A program made the translations under genes and the position numbers. Below are positions 10,896-22,668 of a DNA stretch of 64,000 nt, piece after piece. Position 1 is the stretch's first letter; each line of letters opens with the position of its first letter. This DNA is from Eutrigla gurnardus (Eukaryota > Chordata > Actinopteri > Perciformes > Triglidae), in NCBI GenBank assembly GCA_963514095.1, contig OY741268.1:6831824-6895823 (forward strand), written 5' to 3'. The notes beneath the pieces were generated by a model. The model was not told the origin of the DNA and did no database searches. It saw only the letters and a program-made list of their open reading frames with translations.

Positions 10896-12152
10896 ATGCC
10901 ACCAGCAAGGAGCAGGCCGCGATACAGTGTGCAGGATGTGATTGATATCATCCAAACTGGTGAGAGTGAAGTTGAAATGGAACTCACTGATGAGAGTGAT
11001 GAAGACTCAGATGAAGATGTCTGTCAACAAGTGGACAAAGAAAACCAACCACCCATGGACTGTCCAGCTGATAATTATGTGGACATCGAGCCAAAAACAA
11101 ACAAACACACCATACCCTGTGACAGGTATCGCTGGCTGAAAAAAGATGTTATCAGTCCCAACACTGATTTTTCTGGTCTGGATATCACAGGAGATGACAT
11201 TTCCCTCCACACACCATTGGAATACTTCCAGATCTTTGTGTCTAAAGACATGATTGAGGCTCTGACACAAAACACAAATGAGTACAGCTTTCAGACACAT
11301 GGAGCATCTGTAAACACCACTGCAAAGGAAATTGAAAAAATGTTTGGAATGTACCTGAAGATGGGCCTGGTACAAATGGATGGAACCCGTATGTATTGGG
11401 AGACAGAGACACGGTACTCCCCTGTTGCTGATGTGATGCCACGCAACAGATTCCAATCCCTGTTGACGTCATTGCATTTTGTAAACAACATGACAGTATC
11501 TGAGACGGAAAAGAAAGACAGACTATGGAAACTCAGACCATGGCTTGATTCATTCAGAGAGAAATGCCTGCAGGTGGTACCAGAAGAGCACAACTCTGTG
11601 GATGAGATGATCATTCCTTTCAAGGACAAATACATGCTAGGTGTGGATTTGTTGGACCCATTTACTACCAAATATAAGTTCCCCATCAAATCCCATCGCT
11701 GGTACATGTACATCTTCTGGCACACCATCATCCTCGCTGTGGTCAATGCCTGGTTCCTCTACAAACGGGACTGCAAAGCTCTCAAGATGTCTAGCAAAAA
11801 GACAATGAACAGGAGACAGTTTCAGGCAGAGCTAGCATCCTCTCTCATCCTGATAAACACAACACTTCAAACTCCAAAGAGAGGACGACCATCTCCAGGC
11901 AAAGGGAGCCCAGCAACACAGACAGTGACATCAGGAAGCCCTCTGAATGCTCAGAAGAGACCGTCCAAGAGATGTGCACACCTCCCATTGGATGTACGCA
12001 AGGACCTAGTTGCACATTTCCCACGGAAGACAGGGAGAGGACGCTGCAGACACTGCAATAAAGGATACACCAACACGCAGTGCAGCAAGTGTGATGTTCG
12101 CCTTTGCTTTTCAGAGGACAAGAACTGTTTTTGGGACTTTCACCACCAATGA
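10896..12152 (+). CDS. piggyBac transposase (PGBD-like), catalytic core deleted in frame
   Basis: A 418-residue ORF. Residues 25-45 are acidic, as in many piggyBac N-termini. The DDE_Tnp_1_7-type domain starts near residue 105 (TPLEYFQIF) and runs through MPRNRFQSLLTSLHF (181-195) to VDEMIIPFK (235-243), whose D236 corresponds to the first catalytic Asp. Four residues later comes MLGVDLLD (247-254), whose D251 matches the third Asp, followed by the conserved HRWYMYIFWH and VVNAWFLY segments. The roughly 160 residues that normally lie between, with the second catalytic Asp, are missing but the frame is kept. A C-terminal Cys-rich finger (C384, C387, C396, C399, C404) is intact. The ATG at 10896 is chosen because a splice acceptor ends at 10894; an in-frame ATG at 10866 lies in the intron. 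It is a dead transposase that might still bind DNA, close to vertebrate PGBD2/PGBD3-type proteins by eye. Confidence 0.85.
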   Translation: MPPARSRPRYSVQDVIDIIQTGESEVEMELTDESDEDSDEDVCQQVDKENQPPMDCPADNYVDIEPKTNKHTIPCDRYRWLKKDVISPNTDFSGLDITGDDISLHTPLEYFQIFVSKDMIEALTQNTNEYSFQTHGASVNTTAKEIEKMFGMYLKMGLVQMDGTRMYWETETRYSPVADVMPRNRFQSLLTSLHFVNNMTVSETEKKDRLWKLRPWLDSFREKCLQVVPEEHNSVDEMIIPFKDKYMLGVDLLDPFTTKYKFPIKSHRWYMYIFWHTIILAVVNAWFLYKRDCKALKMSSKKTMNRRQFQAELASSLILINTTLQTPKRGRPSPGKGSPATQTVTSGSPLNAQKRPSKRCAHLPLDVRKDLVAHFPRKTGRGRCRHCNKGYTNTQCSKCDVRLCFSEDKNCFWDFHHQ

Positions 12153-12228
12153 AAGTCAGTCATGAAAAGAAAAAAAAGGAATGAACAAGTTGCTAGAAAA
12201 AGCTAGTTTTATTTTGTTTTTTGTGTGT

Positions 12229-12234
12229 AATAAA
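12229..12234 (+). terminator. Poly(A) signal of the piggyBac transcript
   Basis: AATAAA lies 77 bp after the transposase stop codon, with a T-rich stretch before it and GTGTGATTATT downstream. It fits the 3' end of this single-coding-exon transcript. Confidence 0.55.
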
Positions 12235-12698
12235 TGACTTCATAAAAAAATATGACTGATGTGTGATTATTATTAATTTTATATACTTTTATGGGACTGC
12301 AAATTAACCTTTAGTTGTTCTGAATTGTTGTTCAGACAACGTGAGTACAAATACAGGAATTCTGCTCCCATCTAAGCCCAATTTTGCAATATTACAACAT
12401 TTCTCTAAAATCATACATAAACATTAAAAAAAACTTTAATTTCTGCATCAAAGGCCTCCTACAACAAGAACGGTCATATATTTTAAGGTTTTTCTATATT
12501 TGGGTCTTACAGTGTTAATCTTTTATTTAATCTCGTTGTACTTGTATAGACATTCTATTCTATCGCACAGATAATTACAAAAAAGTAGCAGGAAAAAAGA
12601 TGCACTCTCAGGTCAATATTTAGGCTATCATGAGTATATATGCCATATACTCTGGGCAAAAGCTTGTTTCGATTCTATAGTCAATTGTATAACTACTA

Positions 12699-13229
12699 TT
12701 GTGAATGTGGCCAGGCCGCCTCCACGGCCTACTTTAGCTAGTTGTTTTGGACTAACATGCCCTTTTTATTTCATAGGACCATGAAATTACTACGACTCAG
12801 CTAAAACCACGCAGATTCAATTACGGATATGATTCGCGATTACAAAAGGCAGAGACAAGGAATTTCACCCAAGAGTACAAGATTTATTGTTAACAAGATA
12901 CAATACTTAAAACAGACAACACCTTCTTTTAGACACATTAGTTAATAAAATACTACATGTTACATAACAGTTGATAGCTGAGTGCTGGCCGTTGGCAGAG
13001 GGAAAGGTAGAAAGGGGGTAACTCACCACACACACACATGCCCGTGCCTTGCATTCATACACTGCAAACTAGAGAAAACTTAATTACACATTTTCTGGGG
13101 GAGGACCCCCACACTCCAAAATGCAAAATGCAAAAATATAAATGTTGACAAGTTGAGTTAACGTTATGCACATAGTAAATATTGATATTATTGATATTGC
13201 AAAGTGATGTACATTGTTATTGCTATTAC
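12699..13229. other. No gene recognised
   Basis: Old-looking sequence. A short CA tract lies at 13026-13039. The phrase TTTCTGGGGGAGGACCCCCA (13092-13111) resembles a motif common near the ends of fish DNA transposons, but I found no partner. Confidence 0.35.
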
Positions 13230-13835
13230 ACGTGAACAAATGCAAATTTTGCAACCAGTGAACATAAGTGACAATATTTGGACTGAGGAGGAGCGACGGG
13301 TGGATCTGATAAGCTGTTAACAAAGTTGGCTTCAACAACTAAGGTCAAATTTGTGTTTAAGTCATATTAGTAGCTAATTGCATTAGTAGCCATGGTAGCG
13401 AAGCCGTGGTAGCTATCGTCAATCACAAGGTAGCCCCGCCCTAAAGCATCTCCTGCTTTCTGGTCTATTTAACACTGAATGGTCATCATGTGGAGCGAAG
13501 TACAACCGAATGTTGAATAAGACATTTTTAGGATAAAACTGTTATAATTTACTTTTATGAACGTAACACACACTGGGAAAGTGTTGCAGTTGTATGATAA
13601 ATGAACACTACAGTAGCAACCTGTCAATCACAAGGTAGCTATGCCTTAAAGCATATCCCCTGCATTCTGGTCTGTTGGACTCTAAATGGATCATAAATGA
13701 CTAAATGAACATCATGCTGGATTGAAGAAGACTTGAAACTAGAGATTGAACTCATGCTTACAATGTTTACTGAGATCATACATCAACAGAGAAGTAGCAC
13801 GTTTGCTTTGACTTCACTTTTCAGAACAGAGTTTG
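13230..13835 (+). repeat. Dispersed unclassified repeat, copy 1
   Basis: Blocks shared in the same order with 45925-46435 include TTTTGCAACCAGTGAA, GGTGGATCTGAT, AAGCTGTTAACAAAGTTGGC, AATCACAAGGTA, AAGCATCTCCTGCTTTCTGG, GAACATCATGCTGGATTGAA, GAAACTAGAGATTGA and TTCACTTTTCAGAAC. The order and spacing show one family of about 600 bp. No coding potential and no clear terminal repeats are visible. Confidence 0.65.
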
Positions 13836-16800
13836 CCGCCTGCTTTAACACCATGAAAAAGACTTACACAGAACTATGAGCTCATCATCAGCCAGTCACC
13901 TGTAGTCGATGGGTTGCATTCAACGACTTTGAACAGAAACAAAACCTCCTCTGAAGTGCCTCCGGGTGCAGCTCCGTTCACCCTGATCAAATCTTTCATT
14001 AAACTAAACAACCTGTGTTTTACATGAGAGGAAGAAAATTGTTCTTTTCGCGAGCAACCTTATTTAAAAACCGTGGTGTTGTGAAGAGCCATCATCGTTG
14101 ATTGACACATCCAAATGAATGAAGAGTCTATTGAGATGTCCGGGGTATATCTTTTTCACATCATTACTGAGAACATCAGTAATTTCCATCATGAATACTG
14201 CAGCGTCCCCTGACAGGCTCTCATCGCGCCGACATCCATCGGGGGAAATGATGGTATTAGACGGGAGGCAGACTCTTGGGGTGAGGCTCCGTGATGAGAG
14301 GGGGGAGGAAGGGAGGGAGCTAATTACCCTTTTATTACCAGGGACCAAACCCCCGTCCCGGGAGGCCTCGCCTGGCCCTGTTATAGACGGCGAGGATTCG
14401 GCACGCCACATTACCTCACTCTTCCCTCTGCCTGTCACACTGAGAACTGCGTGTTCATTCTGTATATCTGATTCTGTATACATGCACAAACCTCATTAAG
14501 GAGTCTCCTACAGGAACACTACTCCACACAGCACGCCATGTTTCCAGCTCTAAAAGAGGTAGGTGGCTGAAACACCGATTGTTTATTTTCATCTCATGCT
14601 CACAGTGTGCAAAGACACCAGAACACCAAGTATACACTAATAAGTAAATCTGTGTCGTAAAACAAAATGTTACCAGAGAAAAATATCTGTACACACACAC
14701 GTGTGATAGGTGCATGCTGGGTAACAGCCAGCTTTTTAAAAGGGAAGTAAAGGCGTCGTCTTTGCTTTGATTAAACTGAACTTGAATGTGCCACATACAT
14801 GATGCCAGCTGGCTCCCATCACAGCTTCAAACCACAACGCTGTAGGTGATCAGTTATGTCGGGAGTCAAGGAGGAAGTCAGGGGACGTAGTATAAAGGAT
14901 TATGTAAGCAAGCTGGTCCTTAGAACACTAGGATAAAACAATTAGAAATACATTAAATAGTGTAGTCCCAAGTATAAAGGTGAATCAAATTGGAGGCGGG
15001 ATTCATTGTGTAAAGATGATAAGGTGAGAAAGATCCCGACTGCAGCTCCTCACTGTACATTATCACAATTACACTGCTACTAAAGAAGTCAAGAATTTGC
15101 CACAAATGATTGATTTAAGAATTGTATTTAATTGGTTTATAAGTTATTTTATTGATTAAAAAAATATTGTATTAATCCCGCAGGAAAAAATAGCCACCTT
15201 GTTGTGTATGGAGATCAGAACTGCGTCCCCAACAGTCTGTTATTCATAGCAATGGTGCTATACAGAAATGTCTGTAGAATGCCAGCATTTTTCAATCAGA
15301 ATAGAGTATTCAACAAAGGAGTGTCATAATAATATAATTCATAAAATAATTGATAAACAGTGAACGTAGGGAGGTCGGTGGAAGGGTGGGACATAGGCTG
15401 AAGTGACGTAAAGTTCCCCGTGTGAGCGACTTCTTATGTAACGTAGCCTTCCTAACTACGTAGCAAACATACTTATCTGAACCCAGACAACCATATTTTC
15501 CTTAGCCTCATTTGTTTCCTGTGAATACGGAAGTTTATTTCAAAAATATGTAAATTCATGCGAATTGATGAATATTTGAATTGAATTAAAAATCCAGCAC
15601 ACTGTCACTGACTACTGGTCTACTCAGTGTAGAGCCAGTGTTTCCTTGTTCCTGTGGAAACATGGAAATGTAGTGTACTTATTATGTACTTAGTGTATAA
15701 ACGCTAAGTACATAACCAAAACACAACAAGTCTTATTTTCTGGTGATTCAGGTTATACAAGTTCATGGATGGGGAGAATGAACTAACAAACTTTATTTTA
15801 AAAAAATACCTCACTCAAGATCAGCAAACTATATTCTCAACAAAAAGCTGCCTTTTTAACCTCTGCTCAATTGAAAATAAAAAGCAAACAAAAAAAAAAC
15901 CCATTTGATTTGGACGTATTTGACTGGGCTTTAAAACACGAAGTAGAGTTCATTTCACATATCAAACATTAAAATGTCTCTTTCTATGGCTAATGGAGGC
16001 GTACCTCACAAACAGTAGGACCTTTCAACCTCTGCTCAATGTACTGAACACATTCTATTTCTTTTCCTTGATGACAGAAATCGCTTCATTCAGGTGAAGG
16101 ATTGCTGCCGTTGGTCAATATCTGCACAGCAGCTGCAGCCCACCGGGCTTTTCAACGGCACAGCGGCGCCCGAGGCTCACCGAGAGAAAATAATGTGACA
16201 AACAAAAAGCATCTGACCAGCGAGGGTCCTCTGGGCTGAAAGACATCAGTGAGGAGTGATGCTGAAGGAGGGTGGCTGCAGTCAGTCACACAGGAAGCAG
16301 GTGAACGGCAGCCATCAGCACACCCAATGCTCCTCTGGACTTCTTACATAATGCTTTGGAAATGTAATTGAATCTGAAATCTGCATCCCCAAATAAACAC
16401 ACACACACACACACCAGAGACAATACACCTGCTTCATGAGAGCTGCAATACTTTAATACTACTCTGACTTTTTGACTGTTTAGTGAGAGACGTCTTCTTA
16501 TTTGATGATGACACTATGAGGGCAAACTTGTTGATATCCAGAAGCCACCGCTCTACAATAATGAACATACATTTCAGATAAGTGACTCCTGCTGAGCTAC
16601 AGCTGGAGACATTAGAAACTCAATTGGAATTGGACACAATTTTGTTTGTTATTTTACGCTTCATGTTATGGAAAAATGAGAGCTTTGCTATTTCTAACAA
16701 CAGTGAGCGGTGTAAAATAAAGTACATTACATGACATTACATTTTTATTTGTATTTCACTTGATTATTTATTATTGATTATTGATTATTTTAAGCTACTC

Positions 16801-17456
16801 CAACAACTGGAGCTACAAGTAAGTTCAAATGTCAAAATCTGATACATGTCTTCCTAGAAATATGACATTCCTATACAGATGTTGAAAATGTATGTGACTA
16901 TGGCATGCTGACAGGCAGGAGGGTGGTCAATCAGCACCATGGACAGCGCCATGGCTTCATCAACCACAGAAACACAAAAAGAGTCATAAACATTGGATTA
17001 AACCAGTCATTCCCAGAGGCTCAGTCTTGAATCACAGGTGGGTCGCAGGAGATTTTATTTGGGTCGACAAATACATTTGCATGATTCCTTTCACAGTCTT
17101 TTATTCAACATTCTATTCTATTGCTATCCACAGTTCACCATTTAGTCACACAGGGAGTCTGAATGTTTGTTCTCTTCTGATAATTGTAGCCACTAATCTA
17201 ATCTGTTTAAGTGATGATAGGATATGAAATGAGAAAACATGTGTAGAACAAAGATTCACCAAATGTGCTCTTCCCTTGATTCATAAATAAGATCTGGTGT
17301 GAACGGGGTCGCAATGCATTGTCATTTTTTAAAAGTGGGTCCTCAGAAACAAAGGTGGGGAAACACTGGTCCAGGGTCTGTGTCACAGCCAGAACAAGGT
17401 GCAACTGTGGAGGTTGGTTTAGGCTGCTGATGGGGCTGGCTCCTTGTGTGGGAACA
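13836..17456. other. No gene recognised; simple repeats and one small hairpin
   Basis: About 3.6 kb of mostly unique-looking sequence. The GC-richer parts at 14110-14480 and 16080-16330 hold open frames on both strands but no recognisable domain. A 12-bp-arm hairpin (TTATGTACTTAG / CTAAGTACATAA) is at 15682-15715. A (CA)n tract is at about 16398-16415. If conserved noncoding elements exist in the window, the 16.1-16.3 kb block is a place to look; that is a guess. Confidence 0.4.
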
Positions 17457-17504
17457 TAACTATTAGGCGAGCAGGCTGGTTAGAGCCTGCTCGCCTAATA
17501 GTTA
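17457..17504. repeat. Perfect inverted repeat, 21-bp arms, 6-bp loop
   Basis: The left arm at 17457-17477 begins TAACTATTAGGCGAGCAGG and the right arm at 17484-17504 is its exact reverse complement, around a GGTTAG loop. There is no mismatch in 21 pairs and about half the pairs are G:C, so both DNA cruciform and RNA hairpin would be stable. I see no terminator-like T run and no related copy elsewhere in the window. Confidence 0.95.
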
Positions 17505-17574
17505 GTGAATTGTAAATTCAGTTTCAAGGAACACATATTTTGTCATGGAATACATTGACGTATCATAAATTATG

Positions 17575-17668
17575 AGACCCTGGAAGTCCATGTAGGAAGG
17601 AGATCTGGCAGGACACAGGACTTCCACCAGGAGACCGATGTTAGTGTCAGAACCAAGTAGTTTAGTTG
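17575..17668 (-). repeat. Dispersed repeat (CTACTTGGTTCT family)
   Basis: Read on the minus strand it runs CTACTTGGTTCTGACACTAA, CATCGGTCTCC, GGTGGAAGTCCTGTGTCCTG and CCTACATGGACTTCCA. The same order occurs on the plus strand at 32120-32235. Partial copies are at 44290-44375 (plus) and 19165-19235 (minus). The family is not assigned and has no coding sequence. Confidence 0.6.
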
Positions 17669-17703
17669 TGGTCTTGTCTTGTTTCAATTTCATAGTCATT
17701 TTA

Positions 17704-18715
17704 CAGTTTTTTACGATTGTTTACACACTAAAATAAAAATGTCCACAGAATTTGCGAAATTCTACTCCAAGGAGCAAAACACCTCCACAGATTTGCACAA
17801 CATTACACACAATGTCTGCTTCACCCTTTTTGCAAAACATTACACACAGGGATTTGTAAAACACTACACACATTTTCACACCTTAGACACAGATAAGGAT
17901 TGTGAGGTTACTTCCTTGTCATTACAAAGCCCCGGATTGCCAATGACCACACTAATGAACAAATTGGATAATCCCATCCACCAAGTGTGGAAGCACACAT
18001 GTGCTTATTTGAAAACGCAGCACTCAGGTGTGCTATAAAAGGCAGCCGGTGAGTTCACCTGTCTTCAACAAAAATGGAAGGAGCTAGAAGAAGAAGAAGA
18101 AGAGTGAGAATGAGAGGGGGAGCTCAAAGAGGAGATGAAGGCGGTAGAGGAAGAGGAGAAGGAGGCAGAGGAGGAGGCCCAGGTAGAGGAAGAGGAGAAG
18201 AAGGAGATAGAGGAAGAGGTAGATAAAATAAATACTTGAAATATTCAGTCTGCAGCATCAGTGTTGTGCAGTGCTTGGAAAGTTTATAGTAGGCCTATTT
18301 GTGTACATTCTCCCTATATCTCAAACTAATCATGAAGAATGTTGTGGGTTTGTCACTATTTTTATGACATCTAAATTATCCCTTACATAACAATGTCTGG
18401 CCAAAAATCTAGCACATGCTATTTCCTAAAATTAGTTTTTTTACAAATGTGTTTTTTATTTATCACAGCAGTGTGAAACTGGCTGCAATAGTGTCTGATC
18501 ATTGAAGACTGTGTTGGTTAAATGCAAACTAATAGCATTTTCACAAATATGTGTGTATGTTTTGACTGAAGTGTGTATGTTTTGACTGAAGTGTGTCATT
18601 TTGCAAACAATCTAGGAATTATGCAAATTGAGTTTGGTGTTTGGATAATTGTGATTATATTTTGAAAAAAAGAACCAGGTTTTCAAAATTGCATGTTAAC
18701 AATTGAAAAAAACTG
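17704..18715 (+). mobile_element. Tc1/mariner-like element, internally deleted
   Basis: The left terminal repeat CAGTTTTTTACGATTGTTTA and the right end read inward, CAGTTTTTTTCAATTGTTAA, are inverted copies, and a TA dinucleotide flanks each side (17702-17703, 18716-18717). At 1012 bp it is shorter than an autonomous copy. The only reading frame is the Arg/Gly-rich leader at 18074-18226. The second half has no transposase. A 21-bp direct duplication (GTGTGTATGTTTTGACTGAA, then G) lies at 18549-18590. Confidence 0.75.
18074..18226 (+). pseudogene. Arg/Gly-rich transposase leader remnant
   Basis: 50 codons starting MEGARRRRRRVRMRGG, followed by GRGRG- and GGRGGG-type repeats and ending in GRGR before TAA. 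It is strongly basic and of low complexity. The element at 49585-50899 has an equivalent RG-rich leader fused to an HTH, so I read this as the 5' part of a mariner-type transposase whose HTH and DDE parts are lost. Simple GGA/AGA codon repetition also makes it prone to length change. Confidence 0.55.
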
Positions 18716-18976
18716 TAAGCATGGGAGTGGCATTACATAGGACCCCACCCACTTTTACCATGTCTAAAGTCAACACATCTGTTTGTCCACTTGGTGCGAT
18801 TATTTTCAGTTTTAGTTGTGAATAATTCCAGTTTAAATGCTGAGTATAGAGAATAAATGCATGACTGGTCCTCATCATAAGAAAGAATGTAATACAGAAG
18901 GAATAATCCTCGATTGGGAAATGTAGTTTATCAGAGAAAGTACTTCAGTTGTCCTCTCCACTTAACTCATTAATCA

Positions 18977-19026
<50 letters not shown>
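18977..19026. repeat. Poly(C) followed by (CA)n
   Basis: 17 C residues followed by about 16 CA units. Confidence 0.95.
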
Positions 19027-19027
<1 letters not shown>

Positions 19028-22000
19028 TAAAATGCCCCACCCACATTTTATTTTACTAATCCTAAATAAATAGTAAATAACGCAGCTTGGTCAGTGCTCG
19101 TGAGCGTCTGACACACACCAAACCGCTGCATGATGGGTGAAGCAGCAGTGGTTAAAAGACAGACATTGTCCACACAGGACTTTAGTCCAGGAGACCATTG
19201 TTAGTGTCCGCGTCACAGTCAAGTTGGCATCAACCTTGCTCTTCTCCTAAAACCTAACCAAGTCGTTCTGTTGGCTGAACCTTCCTTTGTTTCTTCTTTA
19301 ACCACGTGTCTCCATCTATTCAGAACTGCAACAAAAAAGCATATGTAACTGAGAGTGCAGTTTAGTGGTATGGAAATATCATTTTGTAGGAGACGGGTTT
19401 AATTCTAACTTGCACAAACCTCAGTCAGAGAAAGGATCAGCGGGTCACATAGATACACTTATAAGGAATGTCTGTACCAGCATGGCTGCTGAGATATTTC
19501 AGTCTGGACTAAATCTGCTAATGAGGCTAAAAAGTGTATTTAAAATGGAAGAGAAGATGTCCTGCCCTCATTCTGACCTCGCTGAGGCTGGCCAGAATCT
19601 GCAGCACACTCTTTATTCCACACTAACTTCCAACAATTTTTGTTGTTTCTCTTTTTGCCAACCACCACGATTCGTGCTGCAGACTTGGCGTTGCACGGAG
19701 CACGGCGTCGGCAATGTAGTGCACGGTCCAGTCCAGATTCAGCCTCCTCATTAAGGAACACAAACCCCATCCGTGGGGCTTGGCTGTCACTGTTCACATT
19801 ATAAGTTCATAAGCCCATCTCTAATTCATGGAGGGGAGATTACTGTGTGCACGCTGTTGTGTGTTAGGGAAGAGTTTCAAAGGGGGCTCGCTGGCTGCTT
19901 TGACTTTCAGATGGGTTAATGAGTCAGACTCGGAGACACAGCCAGAGTACGGGCCTCGTGTTCAAGGAGACGCTAATTTATTCTGTTATATCTCATGTCT
20001 ATGTAAACAACACATATCGTCATCTACATTCTGCCTAAGTAGTTTTTTTGGGGTTGTAATGCATTTTTTCCTCTCCAGGCTTTTTTCCTTCTTCATATCA
20101 TTAATATTATCATTAATATTTAGTGACTACTGACCAGTCAGAACCACACAGCTCTGTTTAATTCATCTTGCATGACATGTTTTGGTTCATTTCACTTGTA
20201 AAGATTTTAGTGATGCATCCTTCAGGGTTTTTACTTTTAATTAACAGCATTGTTTTTAAAAACCACTGTCACTTCTTATTTGTTGATACCTAACACCCTT
20301 AAAGCTGGTAGCCACAATATGCTGCCTGCTCTGTGGCAATTATTGGACATATTTTCCCATGCTGCTGAGAGTTTTAGGAGTCAGCAAAGCATACTTTATA
20401 TTTTATCACAGATAAGTGTTGTTCACCGGTTGGGTCAGAAGTCTACAAGTTTGAAAATGTAATGGATTGGTGCTCGGGGAGCAGTCCATCCACCGATCTG
20501 ATATCACTTTAACTGACCATTTATCAGCTCATTAAGGCAACACAGTAAAACAACGACACATATAACGTGATCCGTGCATCCTGCCTGATCACTACTGCAC
20601 ATGTGCAAACTAGTGCTACACACCTTTGGCTTTCCCGCACCATATTTCTCCCCCACAATGCTACATTGGGAACAACAAATCTGCATTGGCATCAGCAGGA
20701 GGAGAGCTAGTTAACGTTAGATGTTGGCTCTGTTATTAAGTCAAGTAGGAACGTGCCAACAACTAACGTTAACGGAGGTTGCATTGCATTACCTTATGAT
20801 GCATTCAAGCTCTCATCAGTCAAAATGAGTATTGGGTGGGGGTCAATTTTAACATTATGAAGATGTGTTCAAATATATTCTTGTAAGACGAGTTGAGATA
20901 CTAAAACAAACCCAGTTGTATGAAAGATAAGTTATAACAGCAATATAAAGTAGATATCACAGATGGAGTTATGAGCTTAATTACTCTTGTTTTAACACGC
21001 TAAAAGTCAAGGAATAAATGGTATCAGGACATCACGTTAACACACCCACTACTGTCAGTTGTCCAGTTGCATTTTGGGCAATTTGGCAATGCAGGCACCA
21101 GGGACCAAATTCATGAAGCTCCATACTACTGAGAGTTGCTCCTCATTATGACATTTTAAGAAAAATTGTTTGAATCATGAAGTTTTTGAAGAATTTCCCC
21201 TGAAGGTTAAGACAAGCTAGTGGGAAAGATAAGTGATTCACATAGCATGAAACACAGTTAGCAGTAGGGTCGCAGAGGAGGACGTTTAAGAGACTTAAAA
21301 TGAGGAGAACATGGTGGAAGAGTGAAGAGAGATGTTCTCCCAACACTGAATGACAGTGAGTCATAATGAAACACTACAGATTCATGTTGTGGTGGATCAA
21401 ACGCCAGAAATGAGTGTGATCACAACCCTAAGGTATTTCACAACTGGAACAAAGCAACAGTGGTCGTTAGTTTGCAGATTTACATATTAAGCAATGCTGC
21501 TGCTGATGAGAGCTGAGCCATTTGTCCGCCGAATATATCAAATAGAATTAGTGCTAAACATCTCCAGCATGGTGAATAAATAGAACAGCATGCGAACGGG
21601 CTGCTGCACAAGTCGGACTGTGTTTTAAACATTTTGTCGGCTGAATTTAAAGTCGGCCAATGTATTCAACAGAGATGTACATTACATAATAGAATGTATA
21701 ATTACATGGCTGTTATCACTAAGAGAGTCATGCTGGGCACAAACAGGACTCAAGAAGTCTTTACTTACAGCGGAGTTTGGTACGCAGGAGATCAGTCAGA
21801 GGGGCAAAAACGGGTTGCAAAGAAAACAGGCAAAAACACTGGATAACTAACACGATGACAATATTGGAACGCCAGACACAAAGGAACTAAGACCAACGAG
21901 CAACAGGACAGAGATTACAAAGGGTTTAAGGAGCCGGGAATAATGAGACATAGGTGGATCAAACCAAACTGTCGGCAAACACAGGGACAGGAAGCAGAAC

Positions 22001-22258
22001 ACCTGCAAGGAGAGGACAGGTGAGTGAGAAAATAAAACAGGAAGCAGAGGACAACAATAAAAATATCAAGACTAGGTGTTTGACGGAGAGTAATAGAAAG
22101 GGCATTTGTGTTTCCTTATTTTTAGGATCAACCAATGACAACTCTCCTTTTGAAGAATATGTCACCAGCACCATCAGCAACAGGGTCAATCACACCTCCT
22201 CACAAAGGTACAGGAGTTGCACTCAGAGAGAAAATAAGACTCTTGCCAGCAATATTTA
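19027..22258. other. No gene recognised; one inverted repeat and old repeat traces
   Basis: A partial dispersed repeat is at 19165-19235. An inverted pair (GTTAACGTTAGATGTTGGC at 20710-20728 against 20755-20773, one mismatch) is present. The A-rich block at 21840-22050 (GAACGCCAGACAC ... CAGGAAGCAGAACACC) resembles interspersed repeats of fish, with looser matches at 42240-42420 and 37860-37990. Open frames of up to 129 codons (for example 19365-19754 and 19828-20133) have no recognisable domain. Confidence 0.4.
20710..20773. repeat. Near-perfect inverted repeat
   Basis: 19-bp arms with one mismatch around a 26-bp spacer. The arms contain TTAACGTTAG. At about 64 bp in total it is short for a MITE, and the outer flanks do not show a duplication that I trust. 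Confidence 0.8.
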
Positions 22259-22280
22259 ACATATATATATATAAATATAA

Positions 22281-22313
<33 letters not shown>
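22259..22313. repeat. (TA)n-type microsatellite
   Basis: An AT/TAAATA tract that abuts the left end of the hAT element. A second (TA)n tract (25742-25766) abuts its right end, so the element probably inserted into one TA microsatellite. Confidence 0.9.
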
Positions 22314-22315
<2 letters not shown>

Positions 22316-22668
22316 GAGATGGTAAGAGTACTCGACCCCAGTACTTGAGTAAGAGTACAAATACTACTGGTCAAAATTTACTCCGTTACAAGTAAAAGTA
22401 GCTCAGTCGACATGGTACTCGAGTAAGAGTAAAAAAGTACATGCTTTTAAATTTACTTCAAGTAAAAGTAAGAGTAAATATCAAATAAAATTAATGTTTC
22501 TAGGCTTAACATAGTTAATAAATATTTGTGTAAAAAAGTCTTTGGGGGTTCATGTCTTCCTGCACCACCAAAATACCAACCACTGCTATGCGCTTTACAG
22601 TCACACAAGATAAGTAAAATATAATACAATACATATACCTTTAACTAGTATGACTAGATTAACATAAT

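Larger units (their letters stand above)
9331..12514 (+). mobile_element. piggyBac element, internally deleted
   Basis: The right end reads GGGTCTTACAGTG then TTAA (12515-12518), so the inward terminal repeat is CACTGTAAGACCC. The left end reads CCCTGTAACACCC once the inserted MITE and its TAA duplication are removed, preceded by TTTA (9327-9330), a decayed TTAA. TTAA targeting and the encoded transposase both fit piggyBac. The layout is promoter, noncoding exon 1, a 776-bp intron, one coding exon and a poly(A) signal. It cannot move itself, because the catalytic core is gone and the left end is interrupted. Confidence 0.7.
9129..12698. mobile_element. Host element with ~100-bp inverted terminal arms, split by piggyBac
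   Basis: Left arm 9129-9230 and the reverse complement of right arm 12603-12698 match closely. Both read TAGTAGT, then ATACAA, TTTTGC, GTATATGGCAT and finally ACTCATGATAGCCTAAATAT. The left arm carries an extra AGTGGCAT. Flanking TA on both sides may be the target duplication. Sequence between the arms is almost entirely the piggyBac copy (9331-12514), so the most economical reading is a short palindromic element with piggyBac in its middle. Its superfamily is unknown. Confidence 0.6.

Noticed and set aside
14119..14499. Overlapping frames on both strands as a host exon
   Set aside because: No domain, no conserved splice sites at both sides, and both strands are equally open.
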